From Burkholderia sp. BCC1644 (GTDB lineage Bacteria > Pseudomonadota > Gammaproteobacteria > Burkholderiales > Burkholderiaceae): 64,000 nucleotides of DNA. Of this stretch, positions 1-7,599 are shown piece by piece. How positions within the stretch are numbered: the first letter of the stretch is position 1; each line of letters begins with the position of its first letter. The DNA is taken from NCBI RefSeq assembly GCF_902833225.1, contig NZ_CADFEI010000012.1:1-64000 (forward strand), given 5' to 3'. A program made the position numbers and the translations under genes. The notes below the pieces were generated by a model. The model was not told where the DNA came from. It was given only the letters and a program-made list of their open reading frames with translations, and did no database searches.

Positions 1-272
1 AGCTCCTTGCGGCCGTAGCCGACGTTCACGCACCACAGGCCGGCCATCCCGTCGATCACCTTGTTGCCTTCCGAATCCCACAGGTAGACGCCGTCGGCCT
101 TCACGATCACGCGGCTGCCGGCGCGATTCAGCGCGCCCATGTCCGAGAACGGGTGGATGTGGTGCGCGGCGTCGAGCGCGCGGTATTCGGCGGTCGTGCG
201 AGCCTGTGCCGCGCGCGGCGCGGCGGCCGGCGCGGCCGGCTGGATCCAGGCAGATTCGTTGCGGTAAGTCAT
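1..272 (-). CDS. Aspartate aminotransferase family protein, probable putrescine/polyamine:pyruvate aminotransferase (partial)
   Basis: Only the first 90 or so residues are in the window; the rest lies beyond base 1. The N-terminus has the class-III PLP aminotransferase opening: a HIHPFSDMG segment near residue 40, then VIVKADGVYLWDSEG and DGMAGLWCVNVGYG near 60-85. These match polyamine and omega-amino-acid transaminases. The ATG at 272 follows a GGAGGAAAC Shine-Dalgarno. It sits 37 nt downstream of a glutamine-synthetase-like gene and is last in a puuD-puuA-aminotransferase order, the same as spuA-spuB-spuC of Pseudomonas (family knowledge). I infer that it removes an amino group from putrescine or a related diamine to give the aminoaldehyde. 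The active-site lysine is outside the window, so substrate cannot be judged. Confidence 0.85.
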   Translation of the reverse strand, partial: MTYRNESAWIQPAAPAAAPRAAQARTTAEYRALDAAHHIHPFSDMGALNRAGSRVIVKADGVYLWDSEGNKVIDGMAGLWCVNVGYGRKE

Positions 273-309
273 GTTTCCTCCGTGATTCCGTATTCGGTTG
301 TGCGCGCGC

Positions 310-1647
310 TCAAACGTGCAGCAGCAGATGGCGGCGTTCCCACGAGCTGATCACGCGGAAGAACGCTTCGTATTCGGTTTCCTTCAGCGCGAAATACGCC
401 TTCAGGAACTTGTGGCCGAGGATCTCGCCGAGCGGTTCGCACGCGGCCATCAGCGTCAGACCTTCCTCGAGGTTGCGCGGCAACTGGTACGGCAGGTCGT
501 AGCCGTCGCTGACGAGCGGCTCGGTCGGCTCCAGGCGCTGCGTCATGCCGAGGTAGCCGGCCGCGAGCGTCGCGGCGAGCGCGAGGTACGGGTTGCAGTC
601 GACGCCCGGGATGCGGTTCTCGATGCGGCGTGCCGACGGGCCCGAGTGCGGGATGCGGAAGCCGACCGTGCGGTTGTCGTAGCCCCACTGCACGTTGATC
701 GGCGCGGCCATGAAGCGCGACAGGCGGCGGTACGAGTTGATGTACGGCGCGAAGATCGGCATCAGCGCCGGCGTGTACTTCTGCAGCCCCGCGAGGTAGT
801 TGTAGAACATCGACGTCGCGCCGCCGGTTTCCTGCGACGTGAACAGGTTCTGGCCCGTTTCCTCGTCGACGATGCTCTGGTGCACGTGCATCGCCGAACC
901 CGGTTCGTCTTCCATCGGCTTGGCCATGAACGTCGCGTACATGTTGTGACGCAGCGCGGCCTCGCGCACCGTGCGCTTGAACAGGAACACCTGGTCGGCC
1001 AGCGACAGCGCGTCGCCGTGCATGAAGTTGATCTCCATTTGCGCGGCGCCGACTTCGTGGATCAGCGTGTCGATGTCGAGGTTCTGTGCTTCGCAGTACT
1101 CGTAGATGTCCTCGAACAGCGGGTCGAACTCGTTGACGGCCTCGATCGAATACGACTGGCGGCCCGTTTCGGGGCGGCCCGTGCGGCCGACCGGCGGACG
1201 CAGCGGCAGGTCCGGGTCCTTGTTCATGTCGACGAGGTAGAACTCGAGTTCCGGCGCGACGACGGGCTTCCAGCCCTTCGCCTTGTACAGGTCGAGCACG
1301 CGGCGCAGCACGTAGCGCGGCGAGATCTCGACCGGCGAGCCGTCGAAGTGCACGCAATCGTGGATCACCTGCGCGGTCGGGTCGATGGCCCACGGGATCA
1401 GGCGGATCGTCGATTCGTCGGGCACGCACACCATGTCGGGGTCGGTCACGCCGGTGAGCGAGCCGTCTTCCGGATATTCGCCGGTGACGGTCTGCACCAT
1501 CACGGCTTGCGGCAGGCGCATCGATTCGCCGGAGGTGAATTTGTTGCGCGGCGTGATCTTGCCGCGCGCGATGCCGGCCATGTCGGGAATGATCGCCTCG
1601 ACTTCGGTGATCCGGTGTTGTTTCAGAAAGCTTTCGATGTCTTGCAT
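310..1647 (-). CDS. puuA: Gamma-glutamylputrescine synthetase (glutamine synthetase family)
   Basis: A 445-residue cytoplasmic GS-fold ligase, predicted to join glutamate to putrescine using ATP. The N-terminal beta-grasp (residues 1-105) precedes the catalytic domain. Visible are the ELEFYLVD glutamate motif (near 155), the HEVGAAQMEINF segment (near 215), AMHVHQS (near 275) and the substrate-site stretch NRTVGFRIPHSGPSARRIENR (near 350), all typical of PuuA/SpuB/GlnA3-type enzymes. It lacks the C-terminal adenylylation motif of true glutamine synthetase. It lies 30 nt after the hydrolase gene and 37 nt before the aminotransferase gene, so one transcript is likely. Other amines cannot be excluded as substrates, because Actinobacteria and Pseudomonas have several paralogues with different amine preferences. 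Confidence 0.88.
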   Translation of the reverse strand: MQDIESFLKQHRITEVEAIIPDMAGIARGKITPRNKFTSGESMRLPQAVMVQTVTGEYPEDGSLTGVTDPDMVCVPDESTIRLIPWAIDPTAQVIHDCVHFDGSPVEISPRYVLRRVLDLYKAKGWKPVVAPELEFYLVDMNKDPDLPLRPPVGRTGRPETGRQSYSIEAVNEFDPLFEDIYEYCEAQNLDIDTLIHEVGAAQMEINFMHGDALSLADQVFLFKRTVREAALRHNMYATFMAKPMEDEPGSAMHVHQSIVDEETGQNLFTSQETGGATSMFYNYLAGLQKYTPALMPIFAPYINSYRRLSRFMAAPINVQWGYDNRTVGFRIPHSGPSARRIENRIPGVDCNPYLALAATLAAGYLGMTQRLEPTEPLVSDGYDLPYQLPRNLEEGLTLMAACEPLGEILGHKFLKAYFALKETEYEAFFRVISSWERRHLLLHV

Positions 1648-1677
1648 GTCTGTTCTCGTTGGTTTGGGTCGGCGCGC

Positions 1678-2463
1678 TCAGGCGAGCGCTGCGGCGGCCA
1701 TGGCGCGCGTGCGGGCAGTGCGGCGGGCGCGGCAGGCCTCGCCGAAGGCGCGGAAGATCGCGCTCGACAGCGGGTCCTGCGCATGGCGCCATTCGGGGTG
1801 CCACTGCACGGCGAGTGCGAAAGCCGGTGCGTCGACGACGCTCACGGCCTCGATCAGGCCATCCGGCGCGACGGCTTCGACGGCGAGGCCGGAGCCGAGC
1901 TGCGCGATGCCCTGCTTGTGCAGCGAGTTCACGAGCACTTCGTCGCGGCCGCCGGCGAGTGCGTGCAGCTTGCCGCCGGGCGTCAGGCGCACGACGTGCG
2001 CGGGGCCGTATTGCGTGTCCATCGGCGCGTCGTCGTCCTCGCGGTGATCGGCGAGGCCCGGCACTTCATGCACGCGCTGGTGCAGCGTGCCGCCGCAGAC
2101 GACGTTCAGCTCCTGGAAGCCGCGGCAGACGGCAAGCACGGGCACGCCCGCGGCGATCGCCGCGCGCAGCAGCGGCAACGTCGTCGCATCGCGTGCCGGG
2201 TCGTGCTTCGTGCCGGGCGCGCTCGGTTCGCCGCCATACAGGTGCGGCTCGACGTTCGAGTAGCTGCCGGTAAACAGCAGCCCGTCGACCGTGGCGAGCA
2301 CGTCGTCGACCGACTGGCGCTCGCCGAGCGCAGGCAGCACCATCGCGAGCGCGTGCGCGCCGTCGACGATCGCGGCGACGTATTTGTCGCCGATCGTGTG
2401 CGACGCGTGTGCGCCGATTTGCGTGAGGTCGGCGGTGAGGCCGACGAGGGGTTTCCTTTCCAT
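1678..2463 (-). CDS. puuD: Gamma-glutamyl-gamma-aminobutyrate hydrolase (class I glutamine amidotransferase-like)
   Basis: A 261-residue peptidase-C26 family enzyme, predicted to release GABA and glutamate from gamma-glutamyl-GABA. The catalytic triad is visible: nucleophile Cys113 in VLAVCRGFQ, His222 and Glu224 in QWHPEW. The GLLFTGSYSNVEP segment near residue 60 is also typical of PuuD. It is the first gene of the leftward puuD-puuA-aminotransferase group. The long intergenic region upstream presumably holds the promoter, and the regulator gene starts on its other side. The C-terminus is an Ala/Arg-rich tail. A start at 2471 in another frame was rejected because only the frame used here gives the family sequence. 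Confidence 0.9.
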   Translation of the reverse strand: MERKPLVGLTADLTQIGAHASHTIGDKYVAAIVDGAHALAMVLPALGERQSVDDVLATVDGLLFTGSYSNVEPHLYGGEPSAPGTKHDPARDATTLPLLRAAIAAGVPVLAVCRGFQELNVVCGGTLHQRVHEVPGLADHREDDDAPMDTQYGPAHVVRLTPGGKLHALAGGRDEVLVNSLHKQGIAQLGSGLAVEAVAPDGLIEAVSVVDAPAFALAVQWHPEWRHAQDPLSSAIFRAFGEACRARRTARTRAMAAAALA

Positions 2464-3366
2464 GACGTCAATCAGTTATCCAGAGGGTTGTTGCGTGCAT
2501 CTCGCCGGACGGCGCGAAACGCAGGCGTGCAACAGCCCCGCAGCCTGGCGCAAAGCGCAAGGCCGCTGGTGAATGGGCGCAACGGGATGGCGTGGCGATC
2601 CGCGCTGCGCGCGACGATCAGGCCGTCGTTCGTTTCATTGCGACACGCGACGCGGCAACGAATGCGCGAACGCGTTCCGTCACCGCACGGACCATGCGGT
2701 TGGCGAATCAGCAGACGAAACGAACGACGTTAAGAAAGGAGAGGCGCTATGGCAGCAGCGACGCCACTTCGTCGGTATCGACGGCGACGAATGCGCGTGC
2801 GGATACGGCGTTGTGGCGCCGAACGGAACGACGGGACAGGATGGTGTAGATCGACAGATGCTGCAGGCGAGGACTATGCCAGCCGCAACTGCCATCGGAA
2901 GGGGATGCCGCGCTGCGCGAACTTCGCGCCACGCTTCGATCCCACCTCACCAGAGGGCCACGGACTCTCACGATTACACTCGACTGGGTTGTTGAAAGTA
3001 TTGAACACCCGATCTTCTCGACGCGCTGGGCGTTTAAAATAATCAAGGCGCCGGTTATGCGTCATTTACATTGATGGGCATCAATTTTTGCGTTGCAATA
3101 ACGCTTTTTGCTGCCTGTGAAAACTAAATGACGCTGACCTGAGAGCCAGCATATACGAGCCAAAAACGGCGTCAAATGTTTTTTAACGGTCCTGCATCAG
3201 GGCTTTCCCGAGCAGTGCGAACAAAAGATTCGCAAACGGAATAGTCGGCGAGGTGTTCATTATTTCGAACGCCTTTCAGGGTTTTCCCCGCTGATCTGCG
3301 GCATAAAGTGATTAGAATATTCAACGGCTGTCCACTGCGTCGTTTCACTTTGTCACCGCACTTATC
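2464..3366. promoter_or_regulatory. 903-bp divergent regulatory region of the putrescine genes
   Basis: No convincing CDS is present. GC content falls toward the right half. Candidate regulator sites are GTTGAAAGTATTGAAC at 2991-3006 and TTAGAATATTCAAC at 3312-3325, each about 360 and 50 bp from the regulator start. They share a GTTGAA/TTCAAC element and are AT-rich like PuuR sites of enterics (inference, not shown). A Shine-Dalgarno followed by ATG at 2749 opens a 97-codon frame (2749-3042) with atypical codons. Two hairpins, each followed by five T, lie at 3070-3109. Together these could mark a small degraded or RNA gene; see the findings. Confidence 0.5.
3070..3109 (+). terminator. Two tandem hairpins, each followed by a T5 run
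   Basis: The first hairpin is ATTGATG-GG-CATCAAT (3070-3085) running into TTTTG. The second is GCGTT-GCAAT-AACGC (3090-3104) followed by TTTTT. Both are short and only moderately stable, so they could be operators or leader structures of the downstream regulator instead of terminators. Nothing clearly coding precedes them on this strand. Confidence 0.4.
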
Positions 3367-3936
3367 GTGTCCGAAACCGAATCGATGTCCACCGAAGTCG
3401 CCGAGCGCCTGCGCTTCGTGCGCAACAAGCATGGCCTGTCGCAGCGCGAACTCGCGAAGCGGGCCGGCGTGACCAACGGCACGATCTCGCTGATCGAACA
3501 GGGCCGCGTGAGCCCGTCGGTCGGCTCGCTGAAGAAGTTGCTCGAATGCATACCGATGAGTCTTGCGGAGTTCTTCACGTTCGAACTCGTCGAGTCGCGC
3601 TCGGTCGTCTCGCGTCGTGACGAGATGCCGAACCTCGGCAACGACACGCTCGCGTTTCATCTGGTGGGCGCGAGCGTGAAGGACCGCAACATGTGCATCC
3701 TGCGCGAGGTCTATCAGCCGCACGCCGACACGGGGCCCGAGATGCTCGTGCACGCGGGGCACGAGGGCGGTGTCGTCGTGTCGGGCCGGCTCGAGCTGAC
3801 CGTCGACGGCGCGACGTGGCTGCTCGACCCCGGAGACGGCTACTACTTCGAAAGCCGTTTGCCGCACCGTTTTCGCAATCCCAGCGCGGAACTGATCTGC
3901 GAGGTCGTCTCGGCCAATTCGCCGGCAACCTTCTGA
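3367..3936 (+). CDS. puuR: HTH-cupin transcriptional regulator of putrescine catabolism (PuuR-like)
   Basis: A 189-residue protein with an XRE-type helix-turn-helix at residues 12-65 (LRFVRNKHGLSQRELAKRAG, then NGTISLIEQGRVSPSVGSL). A C-terminal cupin_2 domain spans about 110-185 (GHEGGVVVSGRLELTVDG, LDPGDGYYFESRLPHRFRN). This is the PuuR architecture; the family represses polyamine catabolic genes and is relieved by putrescine. The frame opens with GTG at 3367; ATG at 3385 is an alternative start. It lies between the leftward puuD-puuA group and the rightward aldehyde dehydrogenase, 88 nt before the latter. A role as local repressor is inferred from domains and position. Confidence 0.85.
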   Translation: MSETESMSTEVAERLRFVRNKHGLSQRELAKRAGVTNGTISLIEQGRVSPSVGSLKKLLECIPMSLAEFFTFELVESRSVVSRRDEMPNLGNDTLAFHLVGASVKDRNMCILREVYQPHADTGPEMLVHAGHEGGVVVSGRLELTVDGATWLLDPGDGYYFESRLPHRFRNPSAELICEVVSANSPATF

Positions 3937-4024
3937 CCGCGCGTCACCCCATTCGCTGACGGCCGGCCGCGCGCCAGGCGCGCGGCGTGCCGCATCGCGA
4001 ATGTCACAACATTGAGGCATCCTG

Positions 4025-5515
4025 ATGAACAAGTTGACTTTGGCTGACTGGCAGGACAAGGCGGCGTCGCTCAAGATCGATGGGCGCGCATTCATCGACG
4101 GCGCGTCGCGCGACGCGCATGGCGGCAAGACGTTCGACTGCGTGAGCCCGATCGACGGCCGCGTGCTGGCGAAGGTCGCCGAGTGCGGCGAAGCCGACGT
4201 GAACGCAGCGGTCGCGGCTGCACGCCGCGCGTTCGACGCAGGCGTATGGGCCGGCCTGAACCCGCGTGCGCGCAAGGCCGTGCTGCTGCGCTGGGCCGCG
4301 CTGATGCGCGAGCATCTCGACGAACTGTCGTTGCTCGAGACGCTCGATGCGGGCAAGCCGATCGGTGACACGACGACGGTCGACGTGCCGGGCGCCGCGT
4401 ACTGCGTCGAATGGTTCGCGGAAGCGATCGACAAGGTCGGCGGCGAGGTCGCGCCGGCCGATCATCATCTGGTCGGGCTCGTCACGCGCGAGCCGGTCGG
4501 CGTGGTCGCGGCCGTCGTGCCGTGGAACTTCCCGATCCTGATGGCCGCGTGGAAATTCGGCCCCGCGCTCGCGGCCGGCAACAGCGTCGTGCTGAAGCCG
4601 TCGGAGAAATCGCCGCTGACCGCGATCCGCGTCGCGCAGCTCGCGTTCGAAGCCGGCATCCCGGCCGGCGTGTTCAACGTCGTGCCGGGCGCGGGCGAAC
4701 CGGGCAAGCTGCTCGCGCTGCATCGCGACGTGGACTGCATCGCGTTCACGGGCTCGACGGCCGTCGGCAAGCTGATCATGCAGTACGCCGCGCAGTCGAA
4801 CCTGAAGCGCGCATGGCTCGAACTCGGCGGCAAGTCGCCGAACATCGTGCTGCCCGATTGCCCCGATCTCGACCGTGCCGCGCAAACGGCGGCCGGCGCG
4901 ATCTTCTACAACATGGGCGAGATGTGCACGGCCGGTTCGCGGCTGCTCGTGCATCGCGACATCAAGGACGCCTTCATCGAGAAGCTCGTGGCGGCCGCGC
5001 GCGCGTACGTGCCGGGCAATCCGCTCGACCCGTCGGTGTCGATGGGCGCGATCGTCGACGGCGTCCAGCTCGAGCGCGTGCTCGGTTACATCGAGGCGGG
5101 GCGCAGCGAAGGCAGGCTCGTCACGGGCGGTGCGCGCGTGAAGGAGGAGACGGGCGGCTTCTACGTCGAGCCGACGGTGTTCGAGGTGAAACCCGATGCG
5201 AAGATCGCGCGCGAGGAGATCTTCGGGCCCGTGCTGTCGGTGATCGTGTTCGACGATGTCGACGAAGCGGTGCGGATCGCGAACGATACCGAATACGGGC
5301 TGGCCGCGGCCGTGTGGACGTCGAACCTGACGACCGCGCACGACGTGTCGCGCCGGTTGCGCGCGGGGACGGTGTGGGTGAACTGCTACGACGAGGGGGG
5401 CGACATGAACTTCCCGTTCGGCGGCTACAAGCAGTCGGGCAACGGCCGCGACAAGTCGCTGCACGCGCTCGAGAAATACACCGAGCTGAAGTCGACGCTG
5501 ATCCGGCTGCGCTGA
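4025..5515 (+). CDS. puuC: Gamma-glutamyl-gamma-aminobutyraldehyde / aminobutyraldehyde dehydrogenase
   Basis: A 496-residue NAD(P)-dependent aldehyde dehydrogenase of full family length. The nucleotide-binding segment VPWNFPILMAAWKFGPALAAGN is near 160. Catalytic Glu266 is in ELGGKSPN and nucleophile Cys301 in GEMCTAGSR. The FGPVLSV and PFGGYKQSGNGRDKS motifs lie toward the C-terminus. The context of PuuA, PuuD and a PuuR-like regulator makes the gamma-glutamylated or free aminobutyraldehyde the likely substrate, yielding (gamma-glutamyl-)GABA. Sequence alone does not separate PuuC from related betaine- or 3-hydroxypropanal-type dehydrogenases. It probably shares a transcript with the regulator gene upstream. 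Confidence 0.85.
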   Translation: MNKLTLADWQDKAASLKIDGRAFIDGASRDAHGGKTFDCVSPIDGRVLAKVAECGEADVNAAVAAARRAFDAGVWAGLNPRARKAVLLRWAALMREHLDELSLLETLDAGKPIGDTTTVDVPGAAYCVEWFAEAIDKVGGEVAPADHHLVGLVTREPVGVVAAVVPWNFPILMAAWKFGPALAAGNSVVLKPSEKSPLTAIRVAQLAFEAGIPAGVFNVVPGAGEPGKLLALHRDVDCIAFTGSTAVGKLIMQYAAQSNLKRAWLELGGKSPNIVLPDCPDLDRAAQTAAGAIFYNMGEMCTAGSRLLVHRDIKDAFIEKLVAAARAYVPGNPLDPSVSMGAIVDGVQLERVLGYIEAGRSEGRLVTGGARVKEETGGFYVEPTVFEVKPDAKIAREEIFGPVLSVIVFDDVDEAVRIANDTEYGLAAAVWTSNLTTAHDVSRRLRAGTVWVNCYDEGGDMNFPFGGYKQSGNGRDKSLHALEKYTELKSTLIRLR

Positions 5516-5530
5516 CGCGCGGCCAAGCAA

Positions 5531-5558
5531 GGGCGCATCGCCGTTCGGCGGTGCGCCC
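5531..5558. terminator. GC-rich hairpin between convergent puuC and copper chaperone genes
   Basis: GGGCGCA at 5531-5537 pairs with TGCGCCC at 5552-5558, and CGCC/GGCG extend the stem inside. No U-tract follows on either strand, so it may be a weak bidirectional or Rho-assisted terminator. Confidence 0.4.
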
Positions 5559-5575
5559 GCCCTCCCGGGCGCGCG

Positions 5576-5776
5576 TCAGGCGGTGCGCAGCGCGGGGTGG
5601 AAGCCAGCGGCTTCGATGATCGACTGCACGCGTTCGGCGCCTTGCGCCGATTCGACCTTGACGCGCTTTGCCGCGACGTCGATGTCGAGCTTCGCGGCGG
5701 GATCGGCCGCCGTCACCGCGCGCGTGATTGCATTGGCGCAGCCGCCGCAGGTCATGTCCTGGACTTCGAATTCCAT
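5576..5776 (-). CDS. Heavy-metal-associated domain protein, copper chaperone (CopZ/Atx1-like)
   Basis: A 66-residue single HMA domain, the usual length for a soluble copper chaperone. The metal motif MTCGGC is at residues 8-13, with Cys10 and Cys13 as the predicted Cu(I) ligands. The beta-alpha-beta-beta-alpha-beta pattern follows to AAGFHPAL. No P-type ATPase or CueR gene is adjacent, so its delivery partner is elsewhere. It is divergent from the cupredoxin/FTR1 pair across 330 bp, and a shared metal response is possible but unproven. The ATG at 5776 is preceded by CAGGAGAAC. Confidence 0.88.
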   Translation of the reverse strand: MEFEVQDMTCGGCANAITRAVTAADPAAKLDIDVAAKRVKVESAQGAERVQSIIEAAGFHPALRTA

Positions 5777-6055
5777 CGTGTTCTCCTGAGTTGACGATTG
5801 ACGAACACCGTCAGCATGAAGTTTGCCATGGTGGGAAGGTCAAGCGTTGTGTGCAGGATAGTGTGCGGCCGATGACGCGTCAGGCGGTGGTCGGACGAAT
5901 CGGTGTGCCGCCGTGCGTGCCGGTCGGTGTTTGGCCCGATTGACCGTTGCCGCGCGGCGTCGGGCATCGGGAAAAACCTTTCGGGACAACGTGCTGCGAA
6001 ACGATGTGAAGCATTATTTCCATGGTGGCAACGCGGGCATTCGATGTGGAAATGC

Positions 6056-6077
6056 GAATCGCTCTTACTATCGATTC
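6056..6077. promoter_or_regulatory. Dyad in the 330-bp region between the copper chaperone and cupredoxin genes
   Basis: GAATCG (6056-6061) and CGATTC (6072-6077) form a 6-bp inverted repeat with a 10-bp spacer. It starts about 50 bp upstream of the cupredoxin ATG. It does not resemble a Fur box. The rest of 5777-6106 shows no other clear signal. Confidence 0.35.
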
Positions 6078-6106
6078 CCCTCAAGATCCGTTCTCCGTTT
6101 CCGACC

Positions 6107-6439
6107 ATGAATCGTTTTGCTTTCGGCTTCGCGCTGGCCCTGCTGGGCGCATCGGCAACGTCCGCATTCGCTGCCGACGACGTCGTCAACCTGACCCTGA
6201 AGGACCACAAGTTTTCGCCCGATGGCGTGACGATTCCCGCCGGCAAGAAGGTGAAATTCGTCGTGAAGAACCTCGACGCGACGCCCGCGGAATTCGAGAG
6301 CGACGACTTCAAGGCGGAGAAGGTCATTCCCGCCGGCAAGTCGGCCGAGATCCTGGTCGGGCCGTTGAAGGCCGGGACCTACGAGTTCCACGACGAGTAT
6401 CACGAAGCGCAGTCGAAGACGCACCTGACCGTCAAGTAA
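6107..6439 (+). CDS. Periplasmic cupredoxin-domain protein (FtrB-like)
   Basis: A 110-residue protein with a signal peptide (residues 1-22, cleavage after SAFA). A cupredoxin_1 fold follows (VVNLTLKDHKFSPDGVTIPAGKKVKF). The protein contains no cysteine, so a classical type-1 copper site is impossible. His34, His95, His99 and His106 plus several Asp/Glu are the available metal ligands. The gene ends 12 nt before an FTR1 permease gene. In Bordetella and Burkholderia FtrABCD systems, a cupredoxin-like FtrB works with FtrA and the FtrC permease on ferrous iron (established family knowledge); that role is inferred here. The start at 6107 was chosen for its signal peptide, although the frame is open further upstream. 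Confidence 0.8.
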   Translation: MNRFAFGFALALLGASATSAFAADDVVNLTLKDHKFSPDGVTIPAGKKVKFVVKNLDATPAEFESDDFKAEKVIPAGKSAEILVGPLKAGTYEFHDEYHEAQSKTHLTVK

Positions 6440-6451
6440 GCGGATACCGAC

Positions 6452-7288
6452 ATGCTGTCGACTGCCCTGATCGTTTTTCGTGAAGTGCTCGAGGCCGCGT
6501 TGGTGGTCTCGATCGTGATGGCCGCCACGAAGGGCGTGCCGCGCCGCGGCTGGTGGGTGAGCGGCGGGCTGGTCGGCGGCGTGATCGGCGCCGGCCTGAT
6601 CGCGGCGTTCGCCGACGTGATCTCGCAGTGGGCGTCCGGCATGGGGCAGGAAGTCTTCAACGCGGGCGTGATGTTCGTCGCGACGCTGATGCTCGCGTGG
6701 CACTGCATCTGGATGAGCCGGCACGGCCGCGAGATGGCGCTGCACATGGGCGAAGTCGGCCGGGCCGTTGCAGCCGGCAGCCGGCCGCTGACGGGCCTCG
6801 CCATCGTGGTCGGTGTCGCGGTGTTGCGCGAAGGCTCCGAGGCCGTGCTGTTCCTCTACGGGATCGCGGCCGGCGATCCGGGGCAGACGCCGCAGATGAT
6901 CGCCGGCGGGCTGCTCGGCGTGCTCGGCGGCGCCGGGCTCGGCTACGCGATGTATGCGGGCCTGCTGCAGATTCCGTTGAAGCGCCTGTTCTCCGTCACC
7001 AACGCGCTGATCGTGCTGCTCGCGGCAGGCATGGCGAGCCAGTGCGTCGGCTTCCTGCTGGCCGCGGGGCTCGTGCCGTCGTGGGGCGATGCGATCTGGG
7101 ACACGTCGTGGCTGCTCAAGGAATCGAGCATCGTCGGCAAGGCACTGCATACGCTGATCGGCTATACCGCGCGTCCGGCGGGCATCCAGATCGCCGCTTA
7201 CGTCGCGACGCTGGTGTCGATCCTCGTGCTGACCCGGCTCGTCGGCCGGCCGCAGGAGACGTTGAGACCGCCACGGGCCACCGCCTGA
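6452..7288 (+). CDS. FTR1-family high-affinity iron permease (FtrC/EfeU-like)
   Basis: A 278-residue inner-membrane protein with about seven hydrophobic segments. Both REXXE iron-transit motifs of the FTR1 family are present: REVLE at residues 10-14 and REGSE at 126-130. It is predicted to pass oxidised iron inward after handling by the preceding cupredoxin. Neither an FtrA/P19-like periplasmic protein nor an FtrD ferredoxin-like protein follows, so this is a two-gene version or the partners are unlinked. A strong stem-loop closes the unit just downstream. Confidence 0.88.
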   Translation: MLSTALIVFREVLEAALVVSIVMAATKGVPRRGWWVSGGLVGGVIGAGLIAAFADVISQWASGMGQEVFNAGVMFVATLMLAWHCIWMSRHGREMALHMGEVGRAVAAGSRPLTGLAIVVGVAVLREGSEAVLFLYGIAAGDPGQTPQMIAGGLLGVLGGAGLGYAMYAGLLQIPLKRLFSVTNALIVLLAAGMASQCVGFLLAAGLVPSWGDAIWDTSWLLKESSIVGKALHTLIGYTARPAGIQIAAYVATLVSILVLTRLVGRPQETLRPPRATA

Positions 7289-7302
7289 ATATCCGGGTTC
7301 GA

Positions 7303-7339
7303 ATGCAAGAAGGGGCGTCGATGACGCCCCTTCTTGCAT
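7303..7339. terminator. Perfect 17-bp stem-loop between convergent genes
   Basis: The arm at 7303-7319 (ATGCAAGAAGGGGCGTC) pairs perfectly with 7323-7339 across a 3-nt GAT loop. It lies 15 nt after the FTR1 stop and about 40 nt past the end of the opposite-strand gene, so it probably terminates both. The stem itself supplies short T-rich tracts. Confidence 0.7.
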
Positions 7340-7380
7340 GTGCGATTCGCGATCGGTCCGTGCGCGCTGGCGCGGCGGGA

Positions 7381-7599
7381 TCAGCGGTGGTTATCGATCC
7401 AGGCGCGCGCCCATTCGAGCCCCGCATTGCGCGCGTCGTCTTCGGTGTCGAATACGCCGAGCACACCGGACGCTTCGACGAGCCGGTTGTTCTGTGTGAT
7501 CGTGCCGCTCGCCGCGAAGCGATCGGGCTGCATGATCTCGTCCTGCTGCAGGATCGCGTGGCCCCAGATCTGGTAGCCGTGATAGGTCTGCGCTTCCAT
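7381..7599 (-). CDS. Small conserved hypothetical protein
   Basis: A 72-residue soluble protein beginning MEAQTYHGYQIWGHAI, with an acidic middle (FDTEDDARNAGLEWARAW). It has no signal peptide or transmembrane segment. The layout of short beta strands and one amphipathic helix resembles small single-domain proteins common in Burkholderia, but I do not recognise a named family. Its ATG overlaps the stop of the upstream secreted-protein gene by one base (TAATG), which suggests translational coupling. Codon use is typical of its neighbours. Confidence 0.65.
   Translation of the reverse strand: MEAQTYHGYQIWGHAILQQDEIMQPDRFAASGTITQNNRLVEASGVLGVFDTEDDARNAGLEWARAWIDNHR

Noticed and set aside
298..2733. 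811-codon rightward open frame opposite puuA and puuD
   Set aside because: It is antisense to two well-conserved enzymes and has Arg/Val/Ala-rich composition with no family motif, as usual for GC-rich shadows.
5777..6106. Fur box before the iron-uptake pair
   Set aside because: No sequence near GATAATGATAATCATTATC; only a short GAATCG/CGATTC dyad.
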